Below are positions 8,589-17,394 of a stretch of 64,000 nucleotides of DNA, one piece after another. The notes under the pieces are model-generated. The model saw only the letters and a list, made by a program, of their open reading frames with translations, was not told where the DNA came from and searched no databases. The position numbers were made by a program, and so were the translations under genes. Positions within the stretch are counted from its first letter, which is position 1; each line of letters begins with the position of its first letter. Source of the DNA: Terriglobales bacterium (lineage in GTDB: Bacteria; Acidobacteriota; Terriglobia; Terriglobales; Acidobacteriaceae); assembly GCA_015655585.1 (NCBI GenBank), contig JAATEV010000032.1:1-64000 (forward strand), in the 5' to 3' direction.

Positions 8589-9829
8589 TTTCCCGCCTTA
8601 TGCCTGGGCCAACTATCGCCATTGACGAGAATCTCTCCATCAGATGGCATCCCGGGTTTCGCATAGCCGATGCCGGACTTCAACTGCAGCTTGACGCCGA
8701 CAACCTGCTTGACCCGGTCATCGCGGAAGTAGGTGTTCTCCGGAGTGAACGTCGCCTGTGGATCGATACGAGAGACATAAGCATCGAGGGGTTGATTCGG
8801 ATTCGAATCGAGATAGACATGCGCCGCCTGACCGATCCTTACTTTGCCGATCTGCCCCTCGGGGATAAAGCCGCGCAGATATACCTTGCTCAGATCGAGC
8901 AGGGTTACGATGGCCGTGCCCGCAGTCACAACCTCTCCGGGCTCTGCGGCGCGCGTGACGATCGTTCCGGAAAACGGTGCCCGCACAGTGAGGTCTTCGC
9001 GATTCGCATTGGCTTCCGTCAGCGAGTATCTCGCCTGTTCCGCCGAAGCGAGATCGCCGGCGATCTCGGATTCCTGCTGGATAAGCTGCCGTCGCACTCC
9101 CGCCGCCTGAGCCTCGCGAATGCCGGGGTTAGCCAGATTCGCCCGCGCGGTGGTGAGCGCGCCTCGGGCCGATTCGACACGCCTCTTTGCCGCAGCGACC
9201 GCAGCCGCCAGTTGATCCGCAGTGGCCACTGACTGCTTCCCTTGCCGCTCGGAGACCGCTCCCGATTGAGCAAGGCGGGTGTAAGCATCCTTGTCGAAGA
9301 GTGCGAGCTTGTAGGATGCCTCTTGTTGCGCGAGGTCCGATTCAGCGGCCGTCAGATCTGCTCCGGCCTGACGGACACGTCCCTGGGCATCCTCCTTCGA
9401 CTGAGCTGTGGTGAGGTCGTTCTGCTTCAACTGCTCCTGCAGCACAGCAACCTGGTCTCGCGCAGAGGCTGTCTTCGCTTCGGCGACTTTGAGCGCAGCC
9501 TCTGCTTGATTCTGTCGAGCACGTATCTGTTCATCGTCAAGAACCGCAATGATATCCCCAGCTTTGACCTCATCGCCTTCCCGGACTCGTATCTCCAAGA
9601 GGCGTCCCGCCGTCTTGGGGGCGACAGCAGAGTCGTCGCCCTCGATGCGCCCGCTCAAGGCAACTACGTTGTCGGGAATCGCCGGACCGGCGAAGAACAC
9701 CCTCCAAAGAATGAGGCCCGCCACAATCAGGACCGCGACGATAATCAGTGGAAGAACTCTTGACCGAGGTTTCGGATGAGCTTGCTCGGTGATCTCCGGT
9801 GTGGGACCTTGAACTATTTGCTCTGTCAT
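8585..9829 (-). CDS. HlyD/YbhG-family membrane fusion protein
   Basis: 414-aa periplasmic adaptor anchored by one N-terminal helix (VLPLIIVAVLIVAGLILWRVFF, about 25-46). A biotinyl-lipoyl-like half (SAVAPKTAGRLLEIRVREGD) is followed by a long coiled-coil hairpin (about 105-275, rich in Ala/Glu/Gln) and the returning lipoyl half with the beta-barrel (LTVRAPFSGTIVTRAAEPGE). It bridges the ABC-2 permease pair and the TolC channel encoded downstream. It overlaps the regulator upstream and the ATPase downstream by four bases each. Confidence 0.93.
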   Translation of the reverse strand: MTEQIVQGPTPEITEQAHPKPRSRVLPLIIVAVLIVAGLILWRVFFAGPAIPDNVVALSGRIEGDDSAVAPKTAGRLLEIRVREGDEVKAGDIIAVLDDEQIRARQNQAEAALKVAEAKTASARDQVAVLQEQLKQNDLTTAQSKEDAQGRVRQAGADLTAAESDLAQQEASYKLALFDKDAYTRLAQSGAVSERQGKQSVATADQLAAAVAAAKRRVESARGALTTARANLANPGIREAQAAGVRRQLIQQESEIAGDLASAEQARYSLTEANANREDLTVRAPFSGTIVTRAAEPGEVVTAGTAIVTLLDLSKVYLRGFIPEGQIGKVRIGQAAHVYLDSNPNQPLDAYVSRIDPQATFTPENTYFRDDRVKQVVGVKLQLKSGIGYAKPGMPSDGEILVNGDSWPRHKAGK

Positions 9830-10536
9830 GTGCGCTTCCTCGGGGATTTCTTCTGCACTTTCTTTGCACTTCGAGCTGGAATTTTGGCCCGTTCAGCCTG
9901 AAGATAAGCCAACGAGAAGTCGGCGATATGATTGGCGATCATCTCGATCTGCGCTGGAGACATCTGCATCTCCGGCCAGAGGCGCGACAAAATAGGCCGC
10001 GCATGGACGTAATGCGCAACTTGCCCAATAATGCTGTGAGTACAAAGTCTTGTCTTCGTGTCACCCATTGGAAGACCAAGAATCTGCCCTACCACCACAC
10101 GGAACTGGTCGTATGTGGGACGAAGTGCGCTCTCGATTTCAACTATCCAGGCATTGGAGGGGTTAGCAATCTCTTTCAGCATGAGCCGAAGTTGCAACCC
10201 GGTCTGCTCTCGTCTTGCGGTCAGGCGTTCGAGGGCGCCACGGATGATCTGGCGCAGTGCCTCACAGGGATCGGCATTCTCCTTCCGAGCCTGCGTGAGA
10301 ACGGCAAGCTTCGCATCCGCATCGCTGGCGTACCGAACCACCTCCCGGAAGAGTTCGAGCTTATCGCCAAAGTGATATTTCACCAGAGCGATATTGGTTC
10401 CTGCCACGCGAGAGATTTCGCGCACTGTCGCGCGCTCGTATCCGTGTTCGGAGAACACCTGGATCGCTGCTTTGAGCAGTTTGTCCCGCGTGTCCTCGGG
10501 AGCAGTGGCCATCCGATGTACGATCTTCGCTTTCAT
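9826..10536 (-). CDS. TetR/AcrR-family transcriptional regulator (YbiH/CecR-like)
   Basis: About 236-aa repressor that leads the efflux operon. The N-terminal TetR helix-turn-helix is clear: TRDKLLKAAIQVFSEHGYERATVREISRVAGTN in outline at about residues 14-47, with VALVKYHFGDK closing it. The C-terminal ligand-binding region resembles the TetR_C/CecR type, and the tail is Lys/Arg-rich. An ATG at 10536 (a TTG lies just before it at 10539) is preceded by a GGGG-containing ribosome site. Two palindromes immediately upstream (10545-10587) are likely its own operators, so it probably autoregulates the whole six-gene unit and is released by a pump substrate. Confidence 0.92.
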   Translation of the reverse strand: MKAKIVHRMATAPEDTRDKLLKAAIQVFSEHGYERATVREISRVAGTNIALVKYHFGDKLELFREVVRYASDADAKLAVLTQARKENADPCEALRQIIRGALERLTARREQTGLQLRLMLKEIANPSNAWIVEIESALRPTYDQFRVVVGQILGLPMGDTKTRLCTHSIIGQVAHYVHARPILSRLWPEMQMSPAQIEMIANHIADFSLAYLQAERAKIPARSAKKVQKKSPRKRT

Positions 10537-10544
10537 CAAGCCCC

Positions 10545-10562
10545 GTTAAACATCTGTTTAAC
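10545..10562. promoter_or_regulatory. Putative TetR operator 1
   Basis: Perfect palindrome GTTAAAC-ATCT-GTTTAAC, nine bases upstream of the tetR start. Its size and position overlapping the tetR ribosome site/promoter suit a TetR-family operator. Confidence 0.65.
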
Positions 10563-10569
10563 CTAAGAC

Positions 10570-10587
10570 GTTAAACGCATGTTTAAG
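10570..10587. promoter_or_regulatory. Putative TetR operator 2
   Basis: Near-perfect palindrome GTTAAAC-GCAT-GTTTAAG, the same half-sites as operator 1 with one mismatch. The centres are 25 bp apart, which is compatible with two dimers on nearby faces of DNA. Confidence 0.62.
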
Positions 10588-10887
10588 TTAAGTCAAGAGA
10601 CTTTCCAGGATGTTATTCCGGGACCTCCATGATACGGCTGCGCTGCTCGTCGCATATCCAAGTGCCTTGCCTCTGTTTGCGGCGAGTGCCGCCCGAAAGG
10701 CAGATTGCCTTATCTCTTCGAGACTTCCCTTTTGCGCTGCACTTTGAGCACGTATCGCCTCTGGCAATGCACTGGCCTGAATCGTCGAGAGATCGTCAGC
10801 CAGCGAGACCAGCATGTGGATCATGCTGGACATCTCACTCAGCATGGGTACAAAACATCCGGCCCGTCGCAATTGCCCTCGAAGGGC
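10588..10887 (-). other. 300-bp gap upstream of the efflux operon, no convincing gene
   Basis: A 94-codon minus-strand frame (10588-10872) begins just after the PI-PLC stop and ends at the TetR operators. Its product has no recognisable domain, a mixed composition and no clear ribosome site, so I do not call it a gene; it could be a decayed remnant. The promoter of the efflux operon should lie in the part nearest 10590. Confidence 0.4.
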
Positions 10888-12081
10888 TTATCGTTTTGCG
10901 ACCGATGGTTCGATCATGCTGTCAACGCAACCTGGAGGCGCAGTTACCGGATTGCATCTTGCGACTAGTCCATTGGGAAGACCGACAAAGAATCCATTCC
11001 ATTTAGCGGGTTCGGTCGGAGGATAGTCCGTACTTAACATTTGGGCACCGCTGGAGAGCGCTGCATTGGCATGTGTGTGATCGTTTGCACGAGCTTCTAC
11101 GGTGCTGTCATCGGTACGGGTTCGAATGATGTAGCCCTGGAGGGACAAAGTATCGATCCTGGATTTATCCGGATCGTTCTGCTCGATAAATGCCGCGTCT
11201 GGTGAGCCAGGCTCTGCATTCGTGAAGATGATACGGCCACGCAGCGCTGGATGGCCCTCGGTGTAGACCAGCGTAACCGGCTTCTGATCCATCAGGAAGA
11301 CCACCTTGTTACGCGCTTCAGCCAGAGTAGGCCAACCGCCCTTCTTTCCTTTAACAGATTTACCTGTTGCCTGAACAGCTTCCGGCAGAGTGTTGTAGTT
11401 GCCCCGAATCTGATCGGGCGTAATCATCTCTTTTCCCGAAAAGACGGAACGAATCTCCGCGTCGAGCGCATCGAAGGTTGCGGAGGTGAAAGCTTCCGGA
11501 CCGAGGGGAGCAGGTTGAGCACCGGCAGGAGATGCTGTGCGCGCACGTCCGCCCTGCTTGGTCTCCACAAGAATAAAGATGGGCAAATGACCGGGGTGTT
11601 GCTGGGACCAACTGCGGACGATTGTGAGGCAGCCGACAAAAGTATGGCAAGAGCTGCGCTGATCGATATTCATTCCGTGCATGACTTTGAATCCCGGCTT
11701 ATCCATCTCATGATTTGGATCGAAATCAGGATCGGCAGGCAGACCCGCGGCAGCTACCTTGTCAACGATTGTGGGATGAGAGTAACGACCTCCTTTCGAA
11801 TCGGCATACACGTCGATCTCAAGCTGGCGAACGCCACCGGAGAGTTGGTCGGGCAGTGGCTGATGCGCGTAATCGAGTGCCTGCATTCCTTTGGGACTTG
11901 CTTGTTCAACTACCTTGGCCTCGCTCGGAGCAAGACCCGTGTGATAACTGTTGTGGGTTCCGATGACCTGAATTTGATTGATATGAACTATATGGTCCTG
12001 CCGGGCGGCAGTAGTTTGTTGTGCAACAGTGCAAAGTGGAAATAACAGGACGTAAGAGAGCGTCACCACAATTTTTTTCAT
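10888..12081 (-). CDS. Exported phosphoinositide-phospholipase-C-like protein (Ca2+-dependent PI-PLC domain)
   Basis: 397-aa protein with a cleavable signal peptide (VVTLSYVLLFPLCTVAQ). The PI-PLC X-like barrel shows the first catalytic His region QVIGTHNSYH (H43, H47), acidic metal-ligand segment GVRQLEIDVYAD and the second His in GFKVMHG. An internal RSWSQQHPGHLPIFILVE strand and MDQKPVTLVY match the Ca-dependent PI-PLC family of acidobacteria and other soil bacteria. It should cleave phosphodiester bonds of inositol lipids or related molecules outside the cytoplasm; the natural substrate is not known. It lies 177 bases downstream of the PHP hydrolase gene on the same strand. Confidence 0.85.
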   Translation of the reverse strand: MKKIVVTLSYVLLFPLCTVAQQTTAARQDHIVHINQIQVIGTHNSYHTGLAPSEAKVVEQASPKGMQALDYAHQPLPDQLSGGVRQLEIDVYADSKGGRYSHPTIVDKVAAAGLPADPDFDPNHEMDKPGFKVMHGMNIDQRSSCHTFVGCLTIVRSWSQQHPGHLPIFILVETKQGGRARTASPAGAQPAPLGPEAFTSATFDALDAEIRSVFSGKEMITPDQIRGNYNTLPEAVQATGKSVKGKKGGWPTLAEARNKVVFLMDQKPVTLVYTEGHPALRGRIIFTNAEPGSPDAAFIEQNDPDKSRIDTLSLQGYIIRTRTDDSTVEARANDHTHANAALSSGAQMLSTDYPPTEPAKWNGFFVGLPNGLVARCNPVTAPPGCVDSMIEPSVAKR

Positions 12082-12258
12082 ATCGTTTGTCTATTTCCTA
12101 TATCGGACTTAATTTGTAATTCTCATCACCCGAGTTGTCTGACTACACGGTTCGTTCTCTTGGCCGTGATGCTTGAGGGCAAGAGATAGATAGAGAAGCA
12201 CCGTTCGGAACCTGCGATCTACCCCCGGCCCTCTTGGAAGCATCCTGATCATCACGAT

Positions 12259-13458
12259 TTAGAAGTTTGGATTGAAGTTGAAATAGATTGGGTTCGATAG
12301 TCCAACCATGTTTCCGGTCAGCGTGGCCGATTCGGGAACCTGAGGATAAGCGGTCGAGGGTCCCTCAACCGTAACGCGATAATAGCTTCGCACAAGCGTT
12401 TTCGGGGTATCGGTGAACTCGACCATTGTGGTCTTGCCGCCGGTCGCCTGGAAGGTGCCAAACTTGTTGCCGTCCTTGACGACGTTGACTGTGTAGGTCG
12501 CGCCTGCAACAGTGTTTCCTGTGAGTTGAACGCGGAACTTGACTGGATTGCCGGTGGACTTGGCGTTATCGCCCATCATCATATCCATCTTGCCGTCCTG
12601 ATCGAGGTCAGCGTAGAACTCGACGCGCGGAGCGTAGGGGTTTGCGCTCACAGAGACACGGCCACCGGTCAGCGTGTCGACGAGTGCCTGTTTCGTGCGA
12701 GCGGGAGCGAAGACCCAGGTGGTCGGGGTGCCGATGTAGTTGTATTTGGCCTGAGGGCTGTTCTTCGTTGCCTGGTCGGGCGTCTCCGGAAATCCGTGAT
12801 GGGCGTCGCTTCCGCCTCTGCCGGTCAGCTTGCGCCCCGAGGAGAGCATGTCGTCCCAGATCATGATGGCATTGACGTTCTTGGGCCAGTTTGCAGAGTT
12901 CCAAACCTCGATCGAGTCGACCATATCGTAGGAGTATCCGAAGTGATCTTTTCCGCTCGGATGGTTGGCCGATAGATGAATGCCAAGCTCCTTCTTTACC
13001 GCGCCGACAACCACGTCACGCTGATCGCGAACGTCGTAGAGGCGCTGATGGTCATAGGGCTTGGCCGAGAATACATTGCCATGTCCGCGAGTCGTCGTCC
13101 ATTCGGCGCCATAGAGAAGCAGGAGGGAGTCCGACTTGAACTCGGGATCGGACCAGGTGTTATGCTCGGTGTCGCCAAGCACATGGTTATCGTGGTCTGT
13201 GATGCAGACATAGTCCATGCCGACCGACTGCGAGTAGGAGATGATCTTCGCGATGGAGTTGTTGCTGGACTCTTTGCTGTGCCGGGAGTGCACGTGAAGA
13301 TCGCCTTTGAGCCAGACGCCGTCGCTCAGGCTGGAGATAGCCGGCAGCGGGCCAAGTTCGGTGGGTGCCCATGGATTGCTGTGCGTTGACTGTCCAAACA
13401 TCGAGCTGCAAACCGCCATTGCCAGACCGGCTGCGAAAACATGTACGCGCATATTCAA
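12259..13458 (-). CDS. Exported CehA/McbA-family PHP-domain metallohydrolase
   Basis: 399-aa protein with a signal peptide (VFAAGLAMAVCSSMFGQ). The PHP fold is recognised by GDLHVHSRHS (H55, H57), ITDHDNH (D88, H89, D90), a later ANHPSG His and GGSDAHHGF, together a binuclear or trinuclear metal site. The C-terminal part (about 270-390) is a beta-sandwich. CehA and McbA hydrolyse carbamate/aryl esters, but most family members are uncharacterised phosphoesterase-like enzymes. It lies between the PI-PLC and a TonB receptor on the same strand, suggesting periplasmic processing of an imported phosphodiester or ester, which is an inference. Confidence 0.85.
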   Translation of the reverse strand: MNMRVHVFAAGLAMAVCSSMFGQSTHSNPWAPTELGPLPAISSLSDGVWLKGDLHVHSRHSKESSNNSIAKIISYSQSVGMDYVCITDHDNHVLGDTEHNTWSDPEFKSDSLLLLYGAEWTTTRGHGNVFSAKPYDHQRLYDVRDQRDVVVGAVKKELGIHLSANHPSGKDHFGYSYDMVDSIEVWNSANWPKNVNAIMIWDDMLSSGRKLTGRGGSDAHHGFPETPDQATKNSPQAKYNYIGTPTTWVFAPARTKQALVDTLTGGRVSVSANPYAPRVEFYADLDQDGKMDMMMGDNAKSTGNPVKFRVQLTGNTVAGATYTVNVVKDGNKFGTFQATGGKTTMVEFTDTPKTLVRSYYRVTVEGPSTAYPQVPESATLTGNMVGLSNPIYFNFNPNF

Positions 13459-13571
13459 TACCTTTCAGGAACTACGAGAATGAGTGGTGTATCCGCCCAC
13501 GCGGAGTAGTGCCCGTATGCCAGGATTTAATTTCTCTGGCATACGGAGGTAGCTGTTCAAGGTGAGGTGTT

Positions 13572-16500
13572 TTAGAAGTTGAACTTCACTCCGAACTCCA
13601 TCGTGCGGCTTTCCGAAACTACGGAAGAGATAACTCCGAGCGTGGAAGGATTGCTGATCGAGGCGCCAGGATTGCCGAAGTTAGGATGATTGAAGGTGTT
13701 GAAAGCTTCGGCACGAAGCTGAAGCTTGTACTCCCTCCAGATGATCGTGTTCTTTGTAAGATTCATGTCCCAGTTCTGGTAACCGGGCCCCCGGAGCATG
13801 TTGTATCCAGAGGTTCCATAGGTGAAGTTCGGAGGCGCAGTAAAAGCGGCTGGGTTGAACCACTGTGCCTTGGATTTGTGAGCCGGGTAAAGAGCGACTC
13901 CCGGCACAACGTTTGCGCGGCCGCTCACAAGGCCTACTGGATTACCCGGAGCAGTGTAGCTTACGGAGAACGGCGTCCCCTCCTGGAATGCAGTTATTCC
14001 AGATAGCTGCCAGCCACTCACAATTCTGTTGACTAGTCCATTGGCAGTTCCGAGCAACGTATGTCCCTGGCCAATAGGCAATGCGTAGGAGTAGCTAAAC
14101 CGGAGCGTAACAGGAGCGATGTTGCCGATGGGACCGTAGGAGTCACCGATGTTTGCGGGGTCCTCGAATGTCTCTAGTCCCAGCATCCTTTCCCACTGAA
14201 ATTCGGCGTTGACCATAAGACCATTGCTGTAGCGCTTATGGGCTCCGACCTGCAACGAGTTCATCGTGGTGTGGTACATCGGGTCGAATACGTAGCTGAT
14301 CGTGGAAAAAGGCTGAACCGGACGACGGGACTGAACAACGCCTGGCGCTGGAGGAGGAAGATTGATATCCCTACTCGGAGAGCCTCCGGAGTTATTAAGG
14401 TGGATATTGCGCTGTCCGACATAACCGATGTGTATATCGAGACCCTTCGGGAACTGATGCTCCACGGCCAGGTTGTACTGTTCGGTATAGGGGGCGACAG
14501 TGGAGTGTTGCGCGGTTACAGAGGGATTAGCTGCGAAGGCTCCTGTGCTCGAAAAAGGAGCATACATGGTGAATGCAGGGGCATTCCCGTTCGGTTGCGA
14601 AAAGCTTTGCGAACTCGTGAAGGGATAGCCCCCAGAGGAACCCTGCTCGATGTACTGCGACGGAATGAGATTATAGAAGAGGCCGACTGCACCACGTACT
14701 ACCGTGTTCGGTAGCATCTGATAGGAAAAGCCAAGACGAGGAGCAATATTCGTCTTCGCTTGTCCCAGGTAGCTGAAAACATTTGTCGGCAGGCCAACTG
14801 AAGACGCCAGAACTGTGTTCGCGAGGAAGGCTGGGATTACCGAGGAGGGATAGGATTTGGCGAAGACGACTACCTTCTTCACGCTTGGAACATAGAGCGA
14901 GTTTTGTCCGTAGGGATTATCCTGAAATATCTGCAGATCGTAACGAATGCCAGCATTGACCGTTAGTTTTGGCATCGGCTTGAAGTCGTCCTGAATATAC
15001 ATCCCATACTGACTTGAATAGTTTCTGGTGACTGTATTCGCTGGGAGCGAGTTTCCCGCCGAAGCAGGATATCCCAGCAAAAAGTCCGCATAAGCATTGC
15101 CCGTATACCGGCCATTGAACGAAAAGCTTCCGGTATTGGAGCTTGCGTTGTAGTTGTTATCAAAGAGGAAGGAGAATCCTGCCTTAATGGTATGTCTCGG
15201 CAGAACCTTCGTTATAGAAGTATTAATCTGCTCATCCTGCTCAAGTCCCTTCGATCCACCTTCTCCCGGGCTCGAAATGTTGGTGATGGAGATCCCCGGT
15301 GCACCCTGAATCAGTTCGAAACCAAGTCCAGGAATGATCGAAGACCAATCGGTTTTGTAGTTCTGCGGGATACGGTAGATCGGCAGATGGAAGTAGGAAG
15401 CGGAGGTATCAAGAAGCAGGGTTGGGGAAAAAGTATGGGTCCAACCAACGATGATATTGGTATTGTGTTCTCCATCCTGGGACATTCCCCCGGCCAAACT
15501 CGAAGTACCAACATCCGGATTCGGACCGTAGTCCCCCTTCATAAACGTTGCGCGGATTTGATTCTTTTCGTTGATCTTGTGATCGAGGCGGAGGGAGAAG
15601 CGGGTCGCGTTGTCGGTAAACGGTACAAGCTCCACCGTATTGACTCCGGTTCCAGGTTTGGTCGGCTGCGGATAAAGCATGTTTTGCAGTTGGACATCCA
15701 CGCTATTCCACATGTTTTTCGGAATCATGTTCCCCAGGAATGGCTGTCCTGTCGAGGGGTTGATGATCGGAGTGCTGAATTCGGTGAAAATACCTTGCCG
15801 CTCCAGCATGGTGGGTTGCTGACTGCTGACGGTGGCGGCTTGTGTCAGTTTGTATCCTTCGAATGCAAAGAAGAAGAAGGAGCGGTCCTTGCCGTTGTAG
15901 ATCTTCGGAATATAGATAGCGCCGTTAACGTTTCCGCCGTATTCGTTCCGCTGGTACGCTGGACGCGGCTGCGCTCCGGCGAAATAGCTCTTTGCGGCTG
16001 TGCCTTTGCCGCGGTTGAATTCCAGAAGCTCTCCATGAAGTTGATTTCCTCCGCTCTTACTGGCAACGATGATTTGAGCAGCTTGTGGAAATTCGGCGGA
16101 ACCACCTGAAGTGATCGCTTTGAATTCGGAAATGGCATCGAGAGGAGGCACCTCTCCCTGACCGCGCTGCAGACTGATCTGCATGTTGGTGACACCATCG
16201 AGTGTGAAACCGACGCCGCCGTAGGAGTTACGCTGTGCTCCACCGATCGAGAAAGTAACGCCTCTATTAGGAACCGTGTCCTGTGCAGTTGCGGAGATGG
16301 CCTGCACTCCCGGGATAAGTTGCAGCAGACCGATGATGCTCAAATGGCTATTCAGCGGTGTGTTCTGTAGGGTTTGGCTGTCGATCACCAAGCCAACGGC
16401 AGAATTCTCCGTTTGCAGTACAGGACTGTCAGCGTTGACAGTAACAGTCTGCTGCTCTGAGCCGACTTCAAGCTTTGCATTAATCTGTACGACCTGGTCA

Positions 16501-16880
16501 ATAGCAAGCACGAGGTTGTTCTGCTGGAAGGTTTTGAACCCAGCCTTGTCGATCGTAATACTGTAATTTCCAGGAGGCAGTTGCGGAACGCTGTAGGAGC
16601 CACGATCGGATGTTACAACCGTGCGAACCGCATTCGTATCCACCTGACGGATCGAGACGGTTGCTCCAGTCAGGCTCGCTCCGCTGGCATCGGTTACATC
16701 ACCCGTGATCGACCCCGTAATGCCTTGTCCGAATGCTGCTGTCGTTAAGACTATGGCAAACGCAGCCCACAGACCGGCAAAAAGCGTAAGGCGTTGAATA
16801 AACCTCTTTTTTGAATATCTCTTTAACGACATCGATTGTCGTGACCTCTCCAATTTCAAATTGAAAAACCAACGTTCCAT
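13572..16880 (-). CDS. TonB-dependent receptor, Oar-like, with N-terminal carboxypeptidase-regulatory-like domain
   Basis: 1102-aa outer-membrane receptor. After a signal peptide (LTLFAGLWAAFAIVLTTAAFGQ) comes a CarboxypepD_reg-like Ig domain (GSITGDVTDASGASLTGATV...PGNYSI in outline), then plug motifs (NTPLNSHLSIIGLLQLIPGV; FTLDGVTNM) and a long beta-barrel that ends in a Phe (EFGVKFNF), as outer-membrane barrels do. A second start at Met17 (16832) also has a GGAGAGG site upstream. It is probably the uptake partner of the two exported hydrolases downstream. It is divergent from the membrane regulator at 17395, which may control it. Confidence 0.92.
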   Translation of the reverse strand: MERWFFNLKLERSRQSMSLKRYSKKRFIQRLTLFAGLWAAFAIVLTTAAFGQGITGSITGDVTDASGASLTGATVSIRQVDTNAVRTVVTSDRGSYSVPQLPPGNYSITIDKAGFKTFQQNNLVLAIDQVVQINAKLEVGSEQQTVTVNADSPVLQTENSAVGLVIDSQTLQNTPLNSHLSIIGLLQLIPGVQAISATAQDTVPNRGVTFSIGGAQRNSYGGVGFTLDGVTNMQISLQRGQGEVPPLDAISEFKAITSGGSAEFPQAAQIIVASKSGGNQLHGELLEFNRGKGTAAKSYFAGAQPRPAYQRNEYGGNVNGAIYIPKIYNGKDRSFFFFAFEGYKLTQAATVSSQQPTMLERQGIFTEFSTPIINPSTGQPFLGNMIPKNMWNSVDVQLQNMLYPQPTKPGTGVNTVELVPFTDNATRFSLRLDHKINEKNQIRATFMKGDYGPNPDVGTSSLAGGMSQDGEHNTNIIVGWTHTFSPTLLLDTSASYFHLPIYRIPQNYKTDWSSIIPGLGFELIQGAPGISITNISSPGEGGSKGLEQDEQINTSITKVLPRHTIKAGFSFLFDNNYNASSNTGSFSFNGRYTGNAYADFLLGYPASAGNSLPANTVTRNYSSQYGMYIQDDFKPMPKLTVNAGIRYDLQIFQDNPYGQNSLYVPSVKKVVVFAKSYPSSVIPAFLANTVLASSVGLPTNVFSYLGQAKTNIAPRLGFSYQMLPNTVVRGAVGLFYNLIPSQYIEQGSSGGYPFTSSQSFSQPNGNAPAFTMYAPFSSTGAFAANPSVTAQHSTVAPYTEQYNLAVEHQFPKGLDIHIGYVGQRNIHLNNSGGSPSRDINLPPPAPGVVQSRRPVQPFSTISYVFDPMYHTTMNSLQVGAHKRYSNGLMVNAEFQWERMLGLETFEDPANIGDSYGPIGNIAPVTLRFSYSYALPIGQGHTLLGTANGLVNRIVSGWQLSGITAFQEGTPFSVSYTAPGNPVGLVSGRANVVPGVALYPAHKSKAQWFNPAAFTAPPNFTYGTSGYNMLRGPGYQNWDMNLTKNTIIWREYKLQLRAEAFNTFNHPNFGNPGASISNPSTLGVISSVVSESRTMEFGVKFNF

Positions 16881-17394
16881 GACTTTTCTTTCTCCGTTTT
16901 CTCGCTAACGCAGACCTGATCCGGCTCAAATATGCACAGGGATGTCGCGAGTATCTCGTTCGTTTTTTCGCTCCACAAGGTGTGACGATGTGCATGGATT
17001 TCTCACCCCTTATGGGGAGGCGTCTAAGGCATTGCGGTGAGCTATTTCGCCACGGACGAAGTCCGGCGCTCTACACGAAGCCCCGATGGGGTGTGGGATT
17101 CGTCTGACACATCATTCGTCAGTCAGCTCTTCCCCTGGCGCACGTAACAGCCTTCATGTCGACTGGAGAAGCAGCGTCCATTGGAGGGCAGGAGGGCTTG
17201 TTCTATAAGGAGATAAATCGATCTGGAACGCTCTCAGGTTTGCGGCCGAATCATGGTCTATACAATTCAGCCCTGATTCCCTGTCATAAACCAATCCTCA
17301 CACCTGTGTGAAGTGATCGAGACCGGTCGATTGACAACATATTCACATCGAAGCCATACATTCATGGAAGGAATCGGAATTCGAAAGACGTATC
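16881..17394. other. 514-bp divergent promoter region
   Basis: No gene is visible between the receptor and the divergent regulator. It contains a perfect 14-bp palindrome TCACAC-CT-GTGTGA (17298-17311) and, 19 bases further, a consensus -35 TTGACA (17331-17336) with a weak -10 (CATACA, 17355-17360) facing the regulator gene. The palindrome is a candidate operator just upstream of that promoter. Confidence 0.45.

Noticed and set aside
10588-10872. 94-codon frame between PI-PLC and TetR genes
   Set aside because: No domain, unclear ribosome site, abuts operators; left as intergenic.
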